This document shows, in pieces, positions 24,958 through 34,371 of a stretch of 64,000 bases of DNA. Source of the DNA: Bog-473 sp036489775 (GTDB lineage: Bacteria > Actinomycetota > Acidimicrobiia > Acidimicrobiales > RAAP-2); assembly GCA_036489775.1 (NCBI GenBank), contig DASXFC010000070.1:24210-88209 (forward strand), read 5' to 3'. Position numbers and translations under genes: made by a program. Positions within the stretch are counted from its first letter, which is position 1. Every line of letters begins with the position of its first letter. The notes beneath the pieces are model-generated. The model was not told the origin of the DNA. It ran no database searches and saw nothing but the letters and a program-made list of their open reading frames with translations.

Positions 24958-25563
24958 TCACCCGTCGTCGGAACCCGCCTCCAGGCCGATGCCGAGCGAA
25001 GCCTGCAGGTCCAGCTCCATCTCCCCCGCCACTTCAGGGCCGGGCAGGAAATCCTCGACCGGTGGCAGCTGGGCCAGGGAATCGAGTCCCAGCCGTTCCA
25101 AGAACAGATCCGTGGTGGCGAAGAGTGCCGGTTGGCCCGGGCCCTCGGCTCGGCCCACCACTTCGATGTAGCCCCGCTGTTCGAGCAACCGCGTCACGCC
25201 GTCGACGTTGACGCCGCGCAGAGCTGAGATCTGACCCCGAGAGACCGGCTGGCGGTAGGCCACGATGGCCAGCGTCTCCAGTGCCGCCGTCGAGAGGCGG
25301 GTCGACACGTCGCGGTTGGCGAAGCGCTCCACGTACGGCGCCAGGTCGGGGTGGGTCTGCAGACGGACCGCGCCAGCGATGCGGGCCAACACGAAGCCCC
25401 GTCGTTGCAACTGGTAACCAGCAGCCAAGGCATCGAGCGCTTCTTCGATCCGCTCGTTCGGCTCCTCCAGCAATTCGGCCAGAAGTCCGGCTGAAAGCGG
25501 CTCGACCGCGACCAGCAGCACCGCCTCGATAGCCCGGTGCAGCTCATCGGTCTCCATGTCCAC
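24958..25563 (-). CDS. scpB: segregation and condensation protein ScpB
   Basis: The 201-residue kleisin partner has two winged-helix domains typical of ScpB: LHRAIEAVLLVAVEPLS at the start, RLSTAALETLAIVAYRQPVSR near 100 and LRGVNVDGVTRLLEQRGYI near 125. With ScpA and SMC it forms bacterial condensin. GTG 25563 follows the scpA stop directly; ATG 25557 is an alternative. The Asp/Glu-rich C-terminus extends past the second domain. Confidence 0.95.
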   Translation of the reverse strand: MDMETDELHRAIEAVLLVAVEPLSAGLLAELLEEPNERIEEALDALAAGYQLQRRGFVLARIAGAVRLQTHPDLAPYVERFANRDVSTRLSTAALETLAIVAYRQPVSRGQISALRGVNVDGVTRLLEQRGYIEVVGRAEGPGQPALFATTDLFLERLGLDSLAQLPPVEDFLPGPEVAGEMELDLQASLGIGLEAGSDDG

Positions 25564-26373
25564 TCACCCTTCGTAGTCGTCGATGGCGTAGCCGTCGAGT
25601 TCAGCCAAACCCCGCCCGCTCTCCGTGAGGGCCACGTCATCCACCTTGAGCCAGTCGATCCGCAGGTCACCGAAGGTGGCGCCCTGCCCCAGCGAGACCC
25701 GGCCCATCTTGCACAGCTCGAGCAGGGCCAGGAAGTGCACGATCACATCCATCCGGGTCGGGCAATCACGGACCAGCTCCCGGAAGGAATTCACCTGCTG
25801 ACTCAGTTCACGTCGGACCAGATCGGCCACCGTCTCGGAGACCGTCACCGTGTCCACCGTGACGTGCCACAGATCGACCCGGGGCGCCGGACGCTCGGCC
25901 GAGCCCTTCAGGTAGGCGGCAAACATGTCCTCCGGGGCGATCCCGGCCAGCAGATCGGGCGCATGGACCAGAAAGCCCTCGTCGAGCCCCACCTCACGGG
26001 GGATGGAGCGTGACGCCTGCTCGGCCAGGCCGACGAACACGTCGGCCAGGGCGGCGTAGGCCCGGCACTCGAGCAGCCGTGCCAGTAGGAGATCCCTCTC
26101 CTCCCAGCCGTAGAGCTCGTCCTCGTCCTCGACCATCTCGCGACCGGGCAGCAGCTTCTGGGACTTGAGCTCGATCAGGATGGAGGCCACCAACAGGAAC
26201 TCCGACAGCTGGTTGAAGTCGATCTGCTCACGCTGGTCGACCAGGACCCGGACGAACTCGTCGACCAACGGGAGAAGGGGAATGTCGAGCACATCCACCT
26301 CGTGCGAGGAGACCAGGTGGAGCAACAGGTCGATCGGCCCTTCAAAGACCGGGGTGGACACGGCGTAGGCCAT
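25564..26373 (-). CDS. scpA: segregation and condensation protein ScpA
   Basis: I start at ATG 26373 (MAYAVSTPVFEGPIDLLLHLV), giving 269 residues; the 36 residues upstream in the longer frame are not conserved-looking. The kleisin N-terminal pattern FEGPIDLLLHLV, VLDIPLLPLVDEFV and FLLVASILIELKSQKLLP is diagnostic; the C-terminal winged helix ends LDGYAIDDYEG. It bridges the SMC heads with ScpB. It is transcribed divergently from trpS across a 93-base gap. Confidence 0.95.
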   Translation of the reverse strand: MAYAVSTPVFEGPIDLLLHLVSSHEVDVLDIPLLPLVDEFVRVLVDQREQIDFNQLSEFLLVASILIELKSQKLLPGREMVEDEDELYGWEERDLLLARLLECRAYAALADVFVGLAEQASRSIPREVGLDEGFLVHAPDLLAGIAPEDMFAAYLKGSAERPAPRVDLWHVTVDTVTVSETVADLVRRELSQQVNSFRELVRDCPTRMDVIVHFLALLELCKMGRVSLGQGATFGDLRIDWLKVDDVALTESGRGLAELDGYAIDDYEG

Positions 26374-26466
26374 CGCTGCGACGATACCGAAACCCTCGAG
26401 GCCTCCCGGACACCCTCCGGATCGGCCCAGGCCAGCCGTCCAGAACGGCCGATGTCCCCGCCTACC

Positions 26467-27468
26467 ATGGCCCTCATGCAACGGGTCCTTTCAGGCATCG
26501 CCCCCTCGGGTGACTTCACCCTCGGCAATTACCTGGGCGCCCTCAAGCACTGGGTGACCTTCCAGGACTCCAGCGATGCCCTGTACTGCGTGGTCGACCT
26601 GCACGCCCTGACCAACGACATCGAGCCGGCCGTCTTGCGTCACAACTCCCTCGATGCCGCTCTCAACCTGCTGGCCGTCGGCCTCGATCCTGCTCGCTGC
26701 ACCGTCTTCGTCCAGAGCCACGTGACCGAGCACACCCGCCTGACCTGGCTCCTCGAGTGCACGGCCACCTATGGGGAGCTCAGCCGCATGACCCAATTCA
26801 AGGAGAAGAGCGTCAAGGGTCGCGAGGCGGTGCGGGCCGGGCTCTTCACCTACCCCGCCCTCATGGCGGCCGACATCCTGCTCTACGACACCAATGTGGT
26901 CCCCGTCGGCGACGACCAGCGCCAGCATCTCGAGCTGACCCGGGAAGTGGCCGTCCGCTTCAACAACCGTTACGGCGACACCTTCGTGGTGCCCGAAGCC
27001 GCCATCCCCGGTACGGCCGCCCGGGTCATGGATCTCCAGCATCCTGAGCGCAAGATGTCCAAGTCGGTCACCTCGCCGCTCGGCACCGTCGGCTTGTTTG
27101 ATCCGGCTGATGAGATCACCCGCAAGATCCGCAAAGCGGTGACCGACACCGACGGCGAGGTGCGCTACGACCGCGAAGCCAAACCCGGCCTGGCCAACCT
27201 GCTCGAACTCCTGGCCGCCGCCACCGGCCGCAACCCGGCCGATCTGGCTCGGGACTACACCCGCTACGGCGACCTCAAGAACGACGTGGCCGAAGCCTTG
27301 AACGAGCTGTTGACCCCGGTCCGAAGCCGGCGTGCCGAGCTGGAGAACGATCTGCCCTACGTCCACCGGGTCCTGGCCGAAGGGGCCGAGAAGGCCCACA
27401 CCATCGCTGCTGCCACCTACACCCGGGCCGCCGACGCCATGGGATTGCTGCCCCCTACCGCAGACTGA
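26467..27468 (+). CDS. trpS: tryptophanyl-tRNA synthetase
   Basis: ATG 26467 (MALMQRVLSGIAPSGDF) gives 333 residues, the normal bacterial length; ATG 26476 is possible. Class I motifs are present: PSGDFTLGNYLGAL (HIGH equivalent) at 13-26 and ERKMSKSVTS (KMSKS) near 198. VPVGDDQRQHLELTRE is the standard TrpS segment. The enzyme charges tRNA-Trp. It ends one base before the stop of the opposing protease gene, a tight convergent arrangement with no room for a separate terminator. Confidence 0.96.
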   Translation: MALMQRVLSGIAPSGDFTLGNYLGALKHWVTFQDSSDALYCVVDLHALTNDIEPAVLRHNSLDAALNLLAVGLDPARCTVFVQSHVTEHTRLTWLLECTATYGELSRMTQFKEKSVKGREAVRAGLFTYPALMAADILLYDTNVVPVGDDQRQHLELTREVAVRFNNRYGDTFVVPEAAIPGTAARVMDLQHPERKMSKSVTSPLGTVGLFDPADEITRKIRKAVTDTDGEVRYDREAKPGLANLLELLAAATGRNPADLARDYTRYGDLKNDVAEALNELLTPVRSRRAELENDLPYVHRVLAEGAEKAHTIAAATYTRAADAMGLLPPTAD

Positions 27469-27469
27469 C

Positions 27470-28246
27470 TCACAACCCGAGGACGGTCTCCCACCAGTTG
27501 TAGAGCCGGTCGAAGAGCCAGGTAATGGGACCCGGGTTGAGCAAAAAGTTCAGGAACACCAAGCCCATGACGATCGGCATGGTGTACTGCCGGTAGCGCA
27601 GGTAGGTGGGCCAGTACCGCGCCGGCAGCATGCGCTCGAACAGCACCGAGCCGTCGAGGGGTGGGATCGGGATCATGTTGAACACGAAGAGCCCGACGTT
27701 GACCAGACTGATCAAGAAGATGTATTGCTTCCAAGTCGGCAGCGACGACAGGTAGAAGATCCCATCGACGTACAGCAGTACGCCCTTGACCTTGATGAAC
27801 AGGACAGCGAAACCGCCAGCCAGAATCGCATTGACCGCCGGACCCGACAGCGAGACCAGCACCCCCTGATTGCGGGGGCTCCGCAGGCGGCCCACGTTCA
27901 CCGGCACCGGCTTGGCCCAGCCGAAAAACCCTGCACCGGCTAAGGACATCAAGGCCGGCACGATGAGCGTGCCCACCGGATCGATGTGCTTGAGCGGATT
28001 GAGGCTCAAACGTCCGGCCCGCTGAGCGGTGTCGTCACCGAAGAGTTTGGCCACCCAGCCATGTGACACCTCGTGGAGAATCACCGACGGCACGATGGCA
28101 CAGAAGATCAGGACCTCCTGCGTGCTGATGTGGTGGTCTGCCACCAACGCGATCAGCACTACAGCACCGGCGACAATCCACAGCGCTCGCTTGGTCCGCT
28201 GATCCATCGGCCTCCGCCCCGAGCTCGGGGCTCCGGGCAGGGGCAT
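27470..28246 (-). CDS. site-2 protease family (M50) intramembrane metallopeptidase
   Basis: The 258-residue protein has about five to six membrane segments. The zinc motif HEVSH (residues 58-62, in VILHEVSHGW) lies in one helix, and the second ligand region NMIPIPPLDGS is near 205. This short form lacks a PDZ domain, like the SpoIVFB/YwhC-type group III site-2 proteases. The substrate is unknown. The start at 28246 precedes a Pro-rich stretch; ATG 28207 (MDQRTKRALW) is a good alternative. Confidence 0.9.
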   Translation of the reverse strand: MPLPGAPSSGRRPMDQRTKRALWIVAGAVVLIALVADHHISTQEVLIFCAIVPSVILHEVSHGWVAKLFGDDTAQRAGRLSLNPLKHIDPVGTLIVPALMSLAGAGFFGWAKPVPVNVGRLRSPRNQGVLVSLSGPAVNAILAGGFAVLFIKVKGVLLYVDGIFYLSSLPTWKQYIFLISLVNVGLFVFNMIPIPPLDGSVLFERMLPARYWPTYLRYRQYTMPIVMGLVFLNFLLNPGPITWLFDRLYNWWETVLGL

Positions 28247-28251
28247 CCGAC

Positions 28252-28608
28252 CTACTGCTTGGCAGCGTCGTTAATGCAGAGTCGGGCCGCCGGCATCGCT
28301 TCGAGGCGGGCCTCGCCGATCTGCTTGCCACAGACTTCGCACAGCCCGTAGGTCCCTTCGTCGACGCGGATGAGGGCGGCGTCGACCTCGTCCAGGGACT
28401 CTCGCAATTCGGTGGCCAGACGCTCCGCCTCGCCCCGTTCGGCCGTCACCTGGCTCGAGTCGGCGAAGTTGGAGTCGTAGTTCAACCCCTTGCCACCGTC
28501 CGCAAAGCCCAATTCGGACAGGTCCGCCCTGAGTCGTTCCTGCTCGGCTTGTAGGAGCTCGGCGTAGTGCACATCAGGGGTTGCGGCCGCGGGGGCCTCG
28601 TTCGGCAT
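28252..28608 (-). CDS. DksA/TraR-family C4-type zinc-finger protein (one Cys missing)
   Basis: The 118-residue protein has a helical hairpin (about 15-80) and C-terminal finger GTYGLCEVCGKQIGEARL, then ARLCINDAAK. The fourth zinc cysteine of the family is replaced by Asp (CIND instead of CxxC). Proteins of this family enter the RNA polymerase secondary channel or act as small regulators. It is six bases upstream of the site-2 protease gene and ten bases downstream of xerD, so all may be co-expressed. Confidence 0.85.
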   Translation of the reverse strand: MPNEAPAAATPDVHYAELLQAEQERLRADLSELGFADGGKGLNYDSNFADSSQVTAERGEAERLATELRESLDEVDAALIRVDEGTYGLCEVCGKQIGEARLEAMPAARLCINDAAKQ

Positions 28609-28617
28609 CCCTCCATG

Positions 28618-29559
28618 CTACGCGGTGGGACCTGGCCGGGTTCCCGCGCGGGGGTGCGCGCCCTCGTAGGCCCGGCGCAGGTGTTCAGGGGAAACCTTGG
28701 TGTATCGCTGAGTGGTGGCCAATGAGGCGTGGCCCAGTAGCTCCTGGACCACCCGGATATCGGCGCCCCGGGCCAGCATGTGGGTGGCACAGGAGTGCCG
28801 GAGGACATGAGGGCTCACCTTGTCGGCCAGGCCGACCCGTCCGGCGTACTTCTTGACCACCCCGAAGGCCCCGACCCGGCTCAGCCGTCCCCCCCGGACA
28901 TTGAGGAAGACGGCATCGGCGTCGCTCCGCCTGGCCCAGCGGGCCGGGACGAATTTCTCCCGTCCCTCCCCTGACAGCCACTCGGCCAGTGCGGTCCGGG
29001 CCATTGACCCCAGCGGCACCACTCGTTCCTTGTTCCCCTTGCCATAGAGCCGGATCAGCGGCAGGTCATCACCCTCAATCGCTGCCGTGACATCCCCCAG
29101 GTTGAGTCCGGTGACCTCGCTCACCCGGGCACCGGTGCCGTAGAGCACTTCGAGCAGCGCCCGGTCGCGCCGATAGGCCGGGCCCGTTCCCACCACCGAG
29201 CCGAGCAGCTGGGCGGCCTCTGCTTCGCTCAGGGCCTTGGGCAGCAGATCAGCCACCGGCATCGGGCCCAGTTCAGTCGTCGGGTCGTCGGAGCGCCCGC
29301 CTTCCTCCTGCAAGAATCGGTGGAAGCCACGGATGGTCGACGTAGCCCGGGCCACCGAGGCCGCGCTGTGTGTCGTCCGCAATCCAACGATATACGTGCT
29401 GAGTGCCGCGGCCGAGGCGTGGTCGATGTCACCCACCGCGGCCTCATAGGCCAGCAGATCCCGGCGATACGACGACAGCGTGCGTGGCGAACGGCCCCGT
29501 TCCACCTCGAGCCAGGAAAGGAACTCCTCCGCACTCCGAGGCAGGGGGCGTTCCGTCAC
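28618..29559 (-). CDS. xerD: tyrosine recombinase XerD/XerC
   Basis: GTG 29559 overlaps the NUDIX stop (GTGA) and gives 313 residues. The SAM-like N-terminal domain (FLSWLEVERGRSPRTLSSYR) is followed by the catalytic domain with all active residues: Arg in TGARVSEV, Lys in YGKGNKER, HxxR in HVLRHSCATH, His in LLGHAS and Tyr in TQRYTKV. It should resolve chromosome dimers at dif. The synteny with pyrG and NUDIX genes supports XerD. No mobile element surrounds it. Confidence 0.93.
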   Translation of the reverse strand: MTERPLPRSAEEFLSWLEVERGRSPRTLSSYRRDLLAYEAAVGDIDHASAAALSTYIVGLRTTHSAASVARATSTIRGFHRFLQEEGGRSDDPTTELGPMPVADLLPKALSEAEAAQLLGSVVGTGPAYRRDRALLEVLYGTGARVSEVTGLNLGDVTAAIEGDDLPLIRLYGKGNKERVVPLGSMARTALAEWLSGEGREKFVPARWARRSDADAVFLNVRGGRLSRVGAFGVVKKYAGRVGLADKVSPHVLRHSCATHMLARGADIRVVQELLGHASLATTQRYTKVSPEHLRRAYEGAHPRAGTRPGPTA

Positions 29560-30098
29560 GAGCCCCGATAGCGCGCCCGGGCCACGTAGAGGCCGAGCAC
29601 CGTGCTCTCGTCCTTGATCGATCCGTCGGCCACCAACTCGTCCACTTGATCGAGGTGGATCTTCTCGATGGTCATGTAGTCCTCTTCGATGCCATCGGGC
29701 CGACTCTCCACCTCGGTCAAACCGGTGGCCAGGTAAAGCCAGGTCTCCTGGTCGCTGATCCCCGGGGTGTTCCAAGTCCCGAGCAGCTCCTCGAGCGAAG
29801 CCGCGGCCAATCCGCACTCCTCGGCCAGCTCGCGGTGCGCGGTGTCGAGCAGCGACTCCTTGCGGTCGCGCGTCCCAGCCGGGATCTCGAGCACCATGGC
29901 GTCGACCGGCGCCCGGTACTGGCGCACCAGGCTGACCGTGCCATCGTCGTGCAGCGGGACCACTGCCACCGCACCAGGGTGGCGGATCACGAAGCGGTCG
30001 AAGATCTGACCCGACGGATCCTCCACGTACACCTTGTGCACTTTGAAGATCCAGGCGCGCAGTAGCTCCTCTTCGGAGGTCTGGCGAAAACCGGCCAT
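29556..30098 (-). CDS. NUDIX hydrolase, ADP-ribose pyrophosphatase-like
   Basis: The 180-residue enzyme has a complete Nudix box (GTRDRKESLLDTAHREL, then AEECGL) preceded by LEIPAG, the usual layout of ADP-sugar pyrophosphatases. A C-terminal E-rich segment (RPDGIEEDYMTIEKI) fits that subfamily. It would hydrolyse ADP-ribose or related nucleotide sugars. The location between pyrG and xerD matches the Rv1700 position of mycobacteria. Confidence 0.92.
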   Translation of the reverse strand: MAGFRQTSEEELLRAWIFKVHKVYVEDPSGQIFDRFVIRHPGAVAVVPLHDDGTVSLVRQYRAPVDAMVLEIPAGTRDRKESLLDTAHRELAEECGLAAASLEELLGTWNTPGISDQETWLYLATGLTEVESRPDGIEEDYMTIEKIHLDQVDELVADGSIKDESTVLGLYVARARYRGS

Positions 30099-30107
30099 GG
30101 ACCCCGC

Positions 30108-31748
30108 TTACGGAACGGAGTCGAGGTCGAGCAGGTGCGGCTCCCGCCCCTCGGCCCGCTCGAGAGCGGCCCCGATCAATTCGCGGAAGAGCGGGTGGGC
30201 CCGGTCCGGCCGGCTCTTGAACTCGGGGTGGGCCTGGGTGGCCACCCAGTAGGGATGGTCGGGCAGCTCGACGAACTCGACCAACCGGCCGTCGGGCGAG
30301 GTGCCCGAGCACAACAGGCCGACTCCTTCGAGCTTGCTCTTGTAGCGGTTGTTGAACTCGAAGCGGTGGCGGTGCCGTTCGGTGATGCCGAGGGAGCCGT
30401 AGGCCTTGGCCACCCTCGATTCGGGCACCAGGACGGCCTGGTACGAACCCAGCCGCATGGTGCCACCTTTCTGGGTCACCTCGGCCTGGTCGGGCATGAG
30501 GTCGATCACCAGGTCCGGTGAGGTGGGGTCGAACTCGCGTGAGTTGGCCCGGTCCAATCCGAGCCAGTCCCGGGCCACCGAGATCACCATCACGTGCAGG
30601 CCCAGGCACAAGCCCAAGCATGGGATGGCATTGTCCCGGGAGTAGCCGGCGGCCGCGATCATCCCTTCGATGCCGCGTTCGCCGAACCCACCCGGGATGA
30701 CGATGCCATCGAGGCTGCGCAACCGATCAGTGGCCAGCAACTGCGGCACCAGCTCGGCGTCGATCCAATCCAGCTCGACCTGGGCCCCGTGGTGGAAGCC
30801 GGCGTGGCGCAACGACTCGACCACCGACATGTAGGCGTCGGGCATGTTCACGTACTTGCCCACGATGCCGATCTTGACCGTGCGGGACAACGACTCGACC
30901 CGGTCCACCAGCTCCTCCCAATGTGAGAGGTCGATCGGGTACTTGGACTCGTCGATGCCCAGGGTCTGGCAGACGTAGGTGTCGAGGCCCTGCTCGTGCA
31001 GCACCAGCGGGATCTCGTAAATGGACGGCGCGTCGACCGCTGAGACCACCGCTTCGACCGGCACGTCGCACTGCAGGGAGATCTTGCGCTTGAGGCTGTC
31101 GGGGATCGGGTTGTCACTGCGGCAGACGATGACGTCGGGCTGGATCCCTCGGCTGCGCAATTCGGAGACCGAGTGCTGGGTCGGCTTGGTCTTCTGCTCG
31201 CCCGAGACCAACAGGGGCACCAGGGTCAGGTGCACGTAACAGACGTTGTCGCGGCCGATGTCACGGCGGAACTGCCGGATGGCCTCGACGAAGGGGACGA
31301 TCTCGATGTCGCCGACCGTCCCGCCGATCTCCACAATGACGATGTCGACGTCCTCGTCGGCCAGCCGGCGCACCCGACCCTTGATCTCGTCGGTCACGTG
31401 CGGGATGACCTGGACGGTGCGGCCCAGGAAGTCGCCCCGGCGCTCCTTCTCGATCACTGATCGGTAGATCCAGCCCGTGGTGGTGTTCGACTGCTTGTTC
31501 AGGTTCTCGTCGATGAAGCGCTCGTAGTGGCCGAGGTCGAGGTCGGTCTCACCCCCGTCTTCGGTGACGAAGACCTCGCCGTGCTCGCCGGGGTTCATGG
31601 TCCCGGGGTCGACGTTGATGTAAGGGTCGAGCTTGCACATGGTGACCCGGAGGCCACGGCATTTGAGGAGTCGGCCGAGCGAGGAAGCGGTGAGACCCTT
31701 CCCGAGCGAACTCGACACGCCGCCGGTGACGAAGATGAACTTGCTCAC
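30108..31748 (-). CDS. pyrG: CTP synthase
   Basis: The 546-residue enzyme aminates UTP to CTP using glutamine and ATP. The N-terminal synthetase domain begins KFIFVTGGVSSSLGKGL and continues LDPYINVDPGTMNPGEHGEV. The C-terminal class I glutaminase has GGFGERG and the nucleophile Cys in CLGLCLGLH near 385. It is full length and all family blocks are intact. It lies nine bases upstream of the NUDIX gene. Confidence 0.97.
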   Translation of the reverse strand: MSKFIFVTGGVSSSLGKGLTASSLGRLLKCRGLRVTMCKLDPYINVDPGTMNPGEHGEVFVTEDGGETDLDLGHYERFIDENLNKQSNTTTGWIYRSVIEKERRGDFLGRTVQVIPHVTDEIKGRVRRLADEDVDIVIVEIGGTVGDIEIVPFVEAIRQFRRDIGRDNVCYVHLTLVPLLVSGEQKTKPTQHSVSELRSRGIQPDVIVCRSDNPIPDSLKRKISLQCDVPVEAVVSAVDAPSIYEIPLVLHEQGLDTYVCQTLGIDESKYPIDLSHWEELVDRVESLSRTVKIGIVGKYVNMPDAYMSVVESLRHAGFHHGAQVELDWIDAELVPQLLATDRLRSLDGIVIPGGFGERGIEGMIAAAGYSRDNAIPCLGLCLGLHVMVISVARDWLGLDRANSREFDPTSPDLVIDLMPDQAEVTQKGGTMRLGSYQAVLVPESRVAKAYGSLGITERHRHRFEFNNRYKSKLEGVGLLCSGTSPDGRLVEFVELPDHPYWVATQAHPEFKSRPDRAHPLFRELIGAALERAEGREPHLLDLDSVP

Positions 31749-31843
31749 GCCGCCCCGAGGACGTTGCCCATCGCCAGATATGACCGGTGCACTTGCCCAC
31801 CCTAATCGCCGCCACCTTGACGCGCGGTGGATCGCGCCGGCGT

Positions 31844-33448
31844 TTAGAAGAGCCGAGCCTCCCCTGCCAGCAGTTCACGGGCGTGAGCCCGGGCGACATC
31901 GCTGTCGGGGTGGCCCGAGAGCATGCGGGAGATTTCGGCCACCCGGTCCTCGCCGGTGACCACTGCCGCCGTGGTCACCGTTCGTTGGCCCGCCTCGCCC
32001 TTGTGCACGCCGATCTGATGACCGGCCCGGGCGGCCACCTGGGCCAGATGGGTCACCACCAACACCTGGCGATCCTGGCCTACGGCTGCCAGAGCCCGAC
32101 CGAGGGCCAGGGCAGCCGCACCACCCACCCCGGCGTCCACTTCGTCGAAGACCATGGTCTGGGGACCGCCCAGGCCGACCAGCCGGATGGCCAGCATGGC
32201 CCGGGCTAACTCACCGCCCGAGGCGGCCTTGGCGAGCGGCAGCACGGCTTCCCCGATGTTGGCCCCCAGGGCGAACTCGATCGGGTCACCAGCCCCGGCC
32301 GACGCCACCCGAACCTCGAGGCGGGCGCCCGCCATGGCCAGATCGGCCAGCTGACCTCCGACCAATCCGGCGAAAGTGTTGGCGGCATCGGCGCGGGTCT
32401 GTCGCACCACCGCTTCGGCTTCGGCCAGTTGCTCGAGCAAGCCGGCCCGCTCCGCCTCCAGCCGGGCCGCCGTCCCCTCGGCATCATCGAGCACCTGAAG
32501 CCGGGTGGCCGCGTCCTTGGCAAAAACCATCACGGCGGCCAGGTCTTCGCCGTACTTGCGCCGCAATTCGGACAACACCCGGCGGCGGTCCTGCACCGCG
32601 GCCAACCGGACCGGATCGTCCTCCCAGCCCTGGGCCACCTCGCGCAAGGCGTGCGCCGCATCGGTCAGATCGATGGCCGCCGCGTCCAGCTGCCCGCGCA
32701 CCTCGTCGAAACCTGATCGGCCGGCCAACATGACGGCGGCCTGCGCCAGTTGGTCCAGCACACCGCCGCCCTCGGTCTCGCCGCCGGCGCCTTCGAGTAC
32801 TTCGAGGGCCGAGGTGGCGGCCTCCCGGTAGGCCGAGGCGTCGGCCAGCCGCTCCTCCTCGACCCGCAGGGCACCGTCCTCGTCGGCATCGGACAACCCG
32901 GCGGCCGCGATCTCGTCCACCTGGTAGCGCAACACGTCGGCATCGCGGGCTCGCTGCTGCTGGTCCCCACCAAGATCGTTCAAGGCATCGTCGATCTCGC
33001 GCAAGAGGGACCGGATGGAGCGGACCTCGGTGAGGTCGGTACCAGCGTAGGTATCGAGGACGCGACGTTGAGCCCGCTCACCAGTCAGCGCGTGATGCTC
33101 GTGCTGCCCATGGATCTCGACCAATTCGGCTGCGATCTCACCCAGCGCGTTCACCGCGGTCATGCGCCCGTTGACCCAGGCCCGGGAGCGTCCCTCCGCC
33201 GGCACCGAGCGGATGATCACGACCTCCTCGTCGCCCTCCACCTCGAAGCGGGCCTCCACCACGGCTTCGCTGGCGCCCGCCCGCACCATGCTCGGGTTGG
33301 CCCGGCCACCGAGTACGAGCTGGAGTGCCTCGACCACCAACGTCTTGCCGGCACCGGTCTCGCCGGTCAGCGCGGTCATGCCGGCGCCGAAGGAGAGCGA
33401 CAGATCCTCGATCACCCCGAGGTCGCGCACCCGCAGATCGGTCAGCAC
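31844..33448 (-). CDS. recN: DNA repair protein RecN
   Basis: This 534-residue SMC-like ATPase has N-terminal Walker A GETGAGKTLVVEALQ, a central coiled-coil arm (about 150-370) and C-terminal signature/Walker B (ASGGELARAMLAIRL, TMVFDEVDAGVGG). It acts in recombinational double-strand-break repair. It sits between nadK and pyrG as in other Actinobacteria, with a 95-base gap to pyrG in which I see no gene. Confidence 0.95.
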   Translation of the reverse strand: MLTDLRVRDLGVIEDLSLSFGAGMTALTGETGAGKTLVVEALQLVLGGRANPSMVRAGASEAVVEARFEVEGDEEVVIIRSVPAEGRSRAWVNGRMTAVNALGEIAAELVEIHGQHEHHALTGERAQRRVLDTYAGTDLTEVRSIRSLLREIDDALNDLGGDQQQRARDADVLRYQVDEIAAAGLSDADEDGALRVEEERLADASAYREAATSALEVLEGAGGETEGGGVLDQLAQAAVMLAGRSGFDEVRGQLDAAAIDLTDAAHALREVAQGWEDDPVRLAAVQDRRRVLSELRRKYGEDLAAVMVFAKDAATRLQVLDDAEGTAARLEAERAGLLEQLAEAEAVVRQTRADAANTFAGLVGGQLADLAMAGARLEVRVASAGAGDPIEFALGANIGEAVLPLAKAASGGELARAMLAIRLVGLGGPQTMVFDEVDAGVGGAAALALGRALAAVGQDRQVLVVTHLAQVAARAGHQIGVHKGEAGQRTVTTAAVVTGEDRVAEISRMLSGHPDSDVARAHARELLAGEARLF

Positions 33449-33475
33449 TCCGAACCTGCTCTCGACCCGGCCGAC

Positions 33476-34360
33476 CTACCAGCCATGATCGGCCAGCAGG
33501 CGCATCCGCAACATCCCGCCGAACTTCTGCGGATCGTTGCGGACGACCCGGACCGATCGGGGCGAGATCTGACAGGTGATGGTGGAACCCGGATCGAAGC
33601 GGCCCACCTCCTCGCCGTCGATCACCAGCACGGCGGCCCGGTCGGGCGCGATCTCCACCGTCAGCGCCTGCGTTTCGGTCAACACCAGCGAGCGGTCCAG
33701 TGAGAGATGGGGCGCCACCGGCGTCACCACCATGGCGCGCAGCGAGGGCGACAGGATGGGCCCGCCAGCAGAGAGGTTGTAGGCGGTCGACCCGGTCGGC
33801 GTGGCCACGATGAGACCGTCGGCCGAATAGGTCAGCGATTCTTCACCGTCGATGGAGGTGGCCAGGCGGACGGTGTGACCGAAATCGATCTTCTCGAGCA
33901 CGACTTCGTTCAACGCGAGCAATGGAGACACCGACGCTGACACGGCACCGAGGGAACGGTCGGCCACGGTGACCTCGAGGGCGCACCGTTCCTCGACCAC
34001 GGCCTTCCCCTCGAAGACCCGGGACAGGGCCTCCCGCACTTGCTCGGGCACCAGGTCGGGCAGATAGCCCACCCGGCCGAAGTTGACGCCGAGCACCGGT
34101 ACGTCGACGACCGAGGCCATGCGGACCGCCCGGAGGAAAGTGCCGTCGCCACCCATCGAGACGGCCACGGTGCTGCCGGCCAGGTCCACATCATCGAGGC
34201 AGACGGCCTCGGACGAGCCGTTCTCGCGCAACTGGTCAGGTGCGGAAAAGCGCAGGATGCGCGCCCCGTCACCTTTGGCTTGGAGCCAGGCCGCGGTGTC
34301 CTCGGCCAGAGCCAGGGCGTCAGGACGGCCCGGGTGCACGAGGAAGGTGACGGTGGCCAT
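33476..34360 (-). CDS. nadK: NAD kinase
   Basis: The 294-residue enzyme phosphorylates NAD to NADP. The ATP-NAD kinase motifs are clear: SMGGDGTFLRAVRM (GGDGT) near 68, NFGRVGYLPDL, and TPTGSTAYNLSAGGPI near 180. It is located between tlyA and recN, the conserved actinobacterial order, and starts 12 bases after the tlyA stop. Confidence 0.96.
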   Translation of the reverse strand: MATVTFLVHPGRPDALALAEDTAAWLQAKGDGARILRFSAPDQLRENGSSEAVCLDDVDLAGSTVAVSMGGDGTFLRAVRMASVVDVPVLGVNFGRVGYLPDLVPEQVREALSRVFEGKAVVEERCALEVTVADRSLGAVSASVSPLLALNEVVLEKIDFGHTVRLATSIDGEESLTYSADGLIVATPTGSTAYNLSAGGPILSPSLRAMVVTPVAPHLSLDRSLVLTETQALTVEIAPDRAAVLVIDGEEVGRFDPGSTITCQISPRSVRVVRNDPQKFGGMLRMRLLADHGW

Positions 34361-34371
34361 GAATGGAAAGG

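Noticed and set aside
28618..29559. Integrase of a mobile element
   Set aside because: The tyrosine recombinase sits in conserved pyrG-NUDIX-scpAB synteny with no attachment sites or cargo, so it is the housekeeping XerD.
29560..30621. N-terminal extension of the xerD frame
   Set aside because: It shadows the NUDIX and pyrG genes; the XerD domain begins right after the GTG at 29559.
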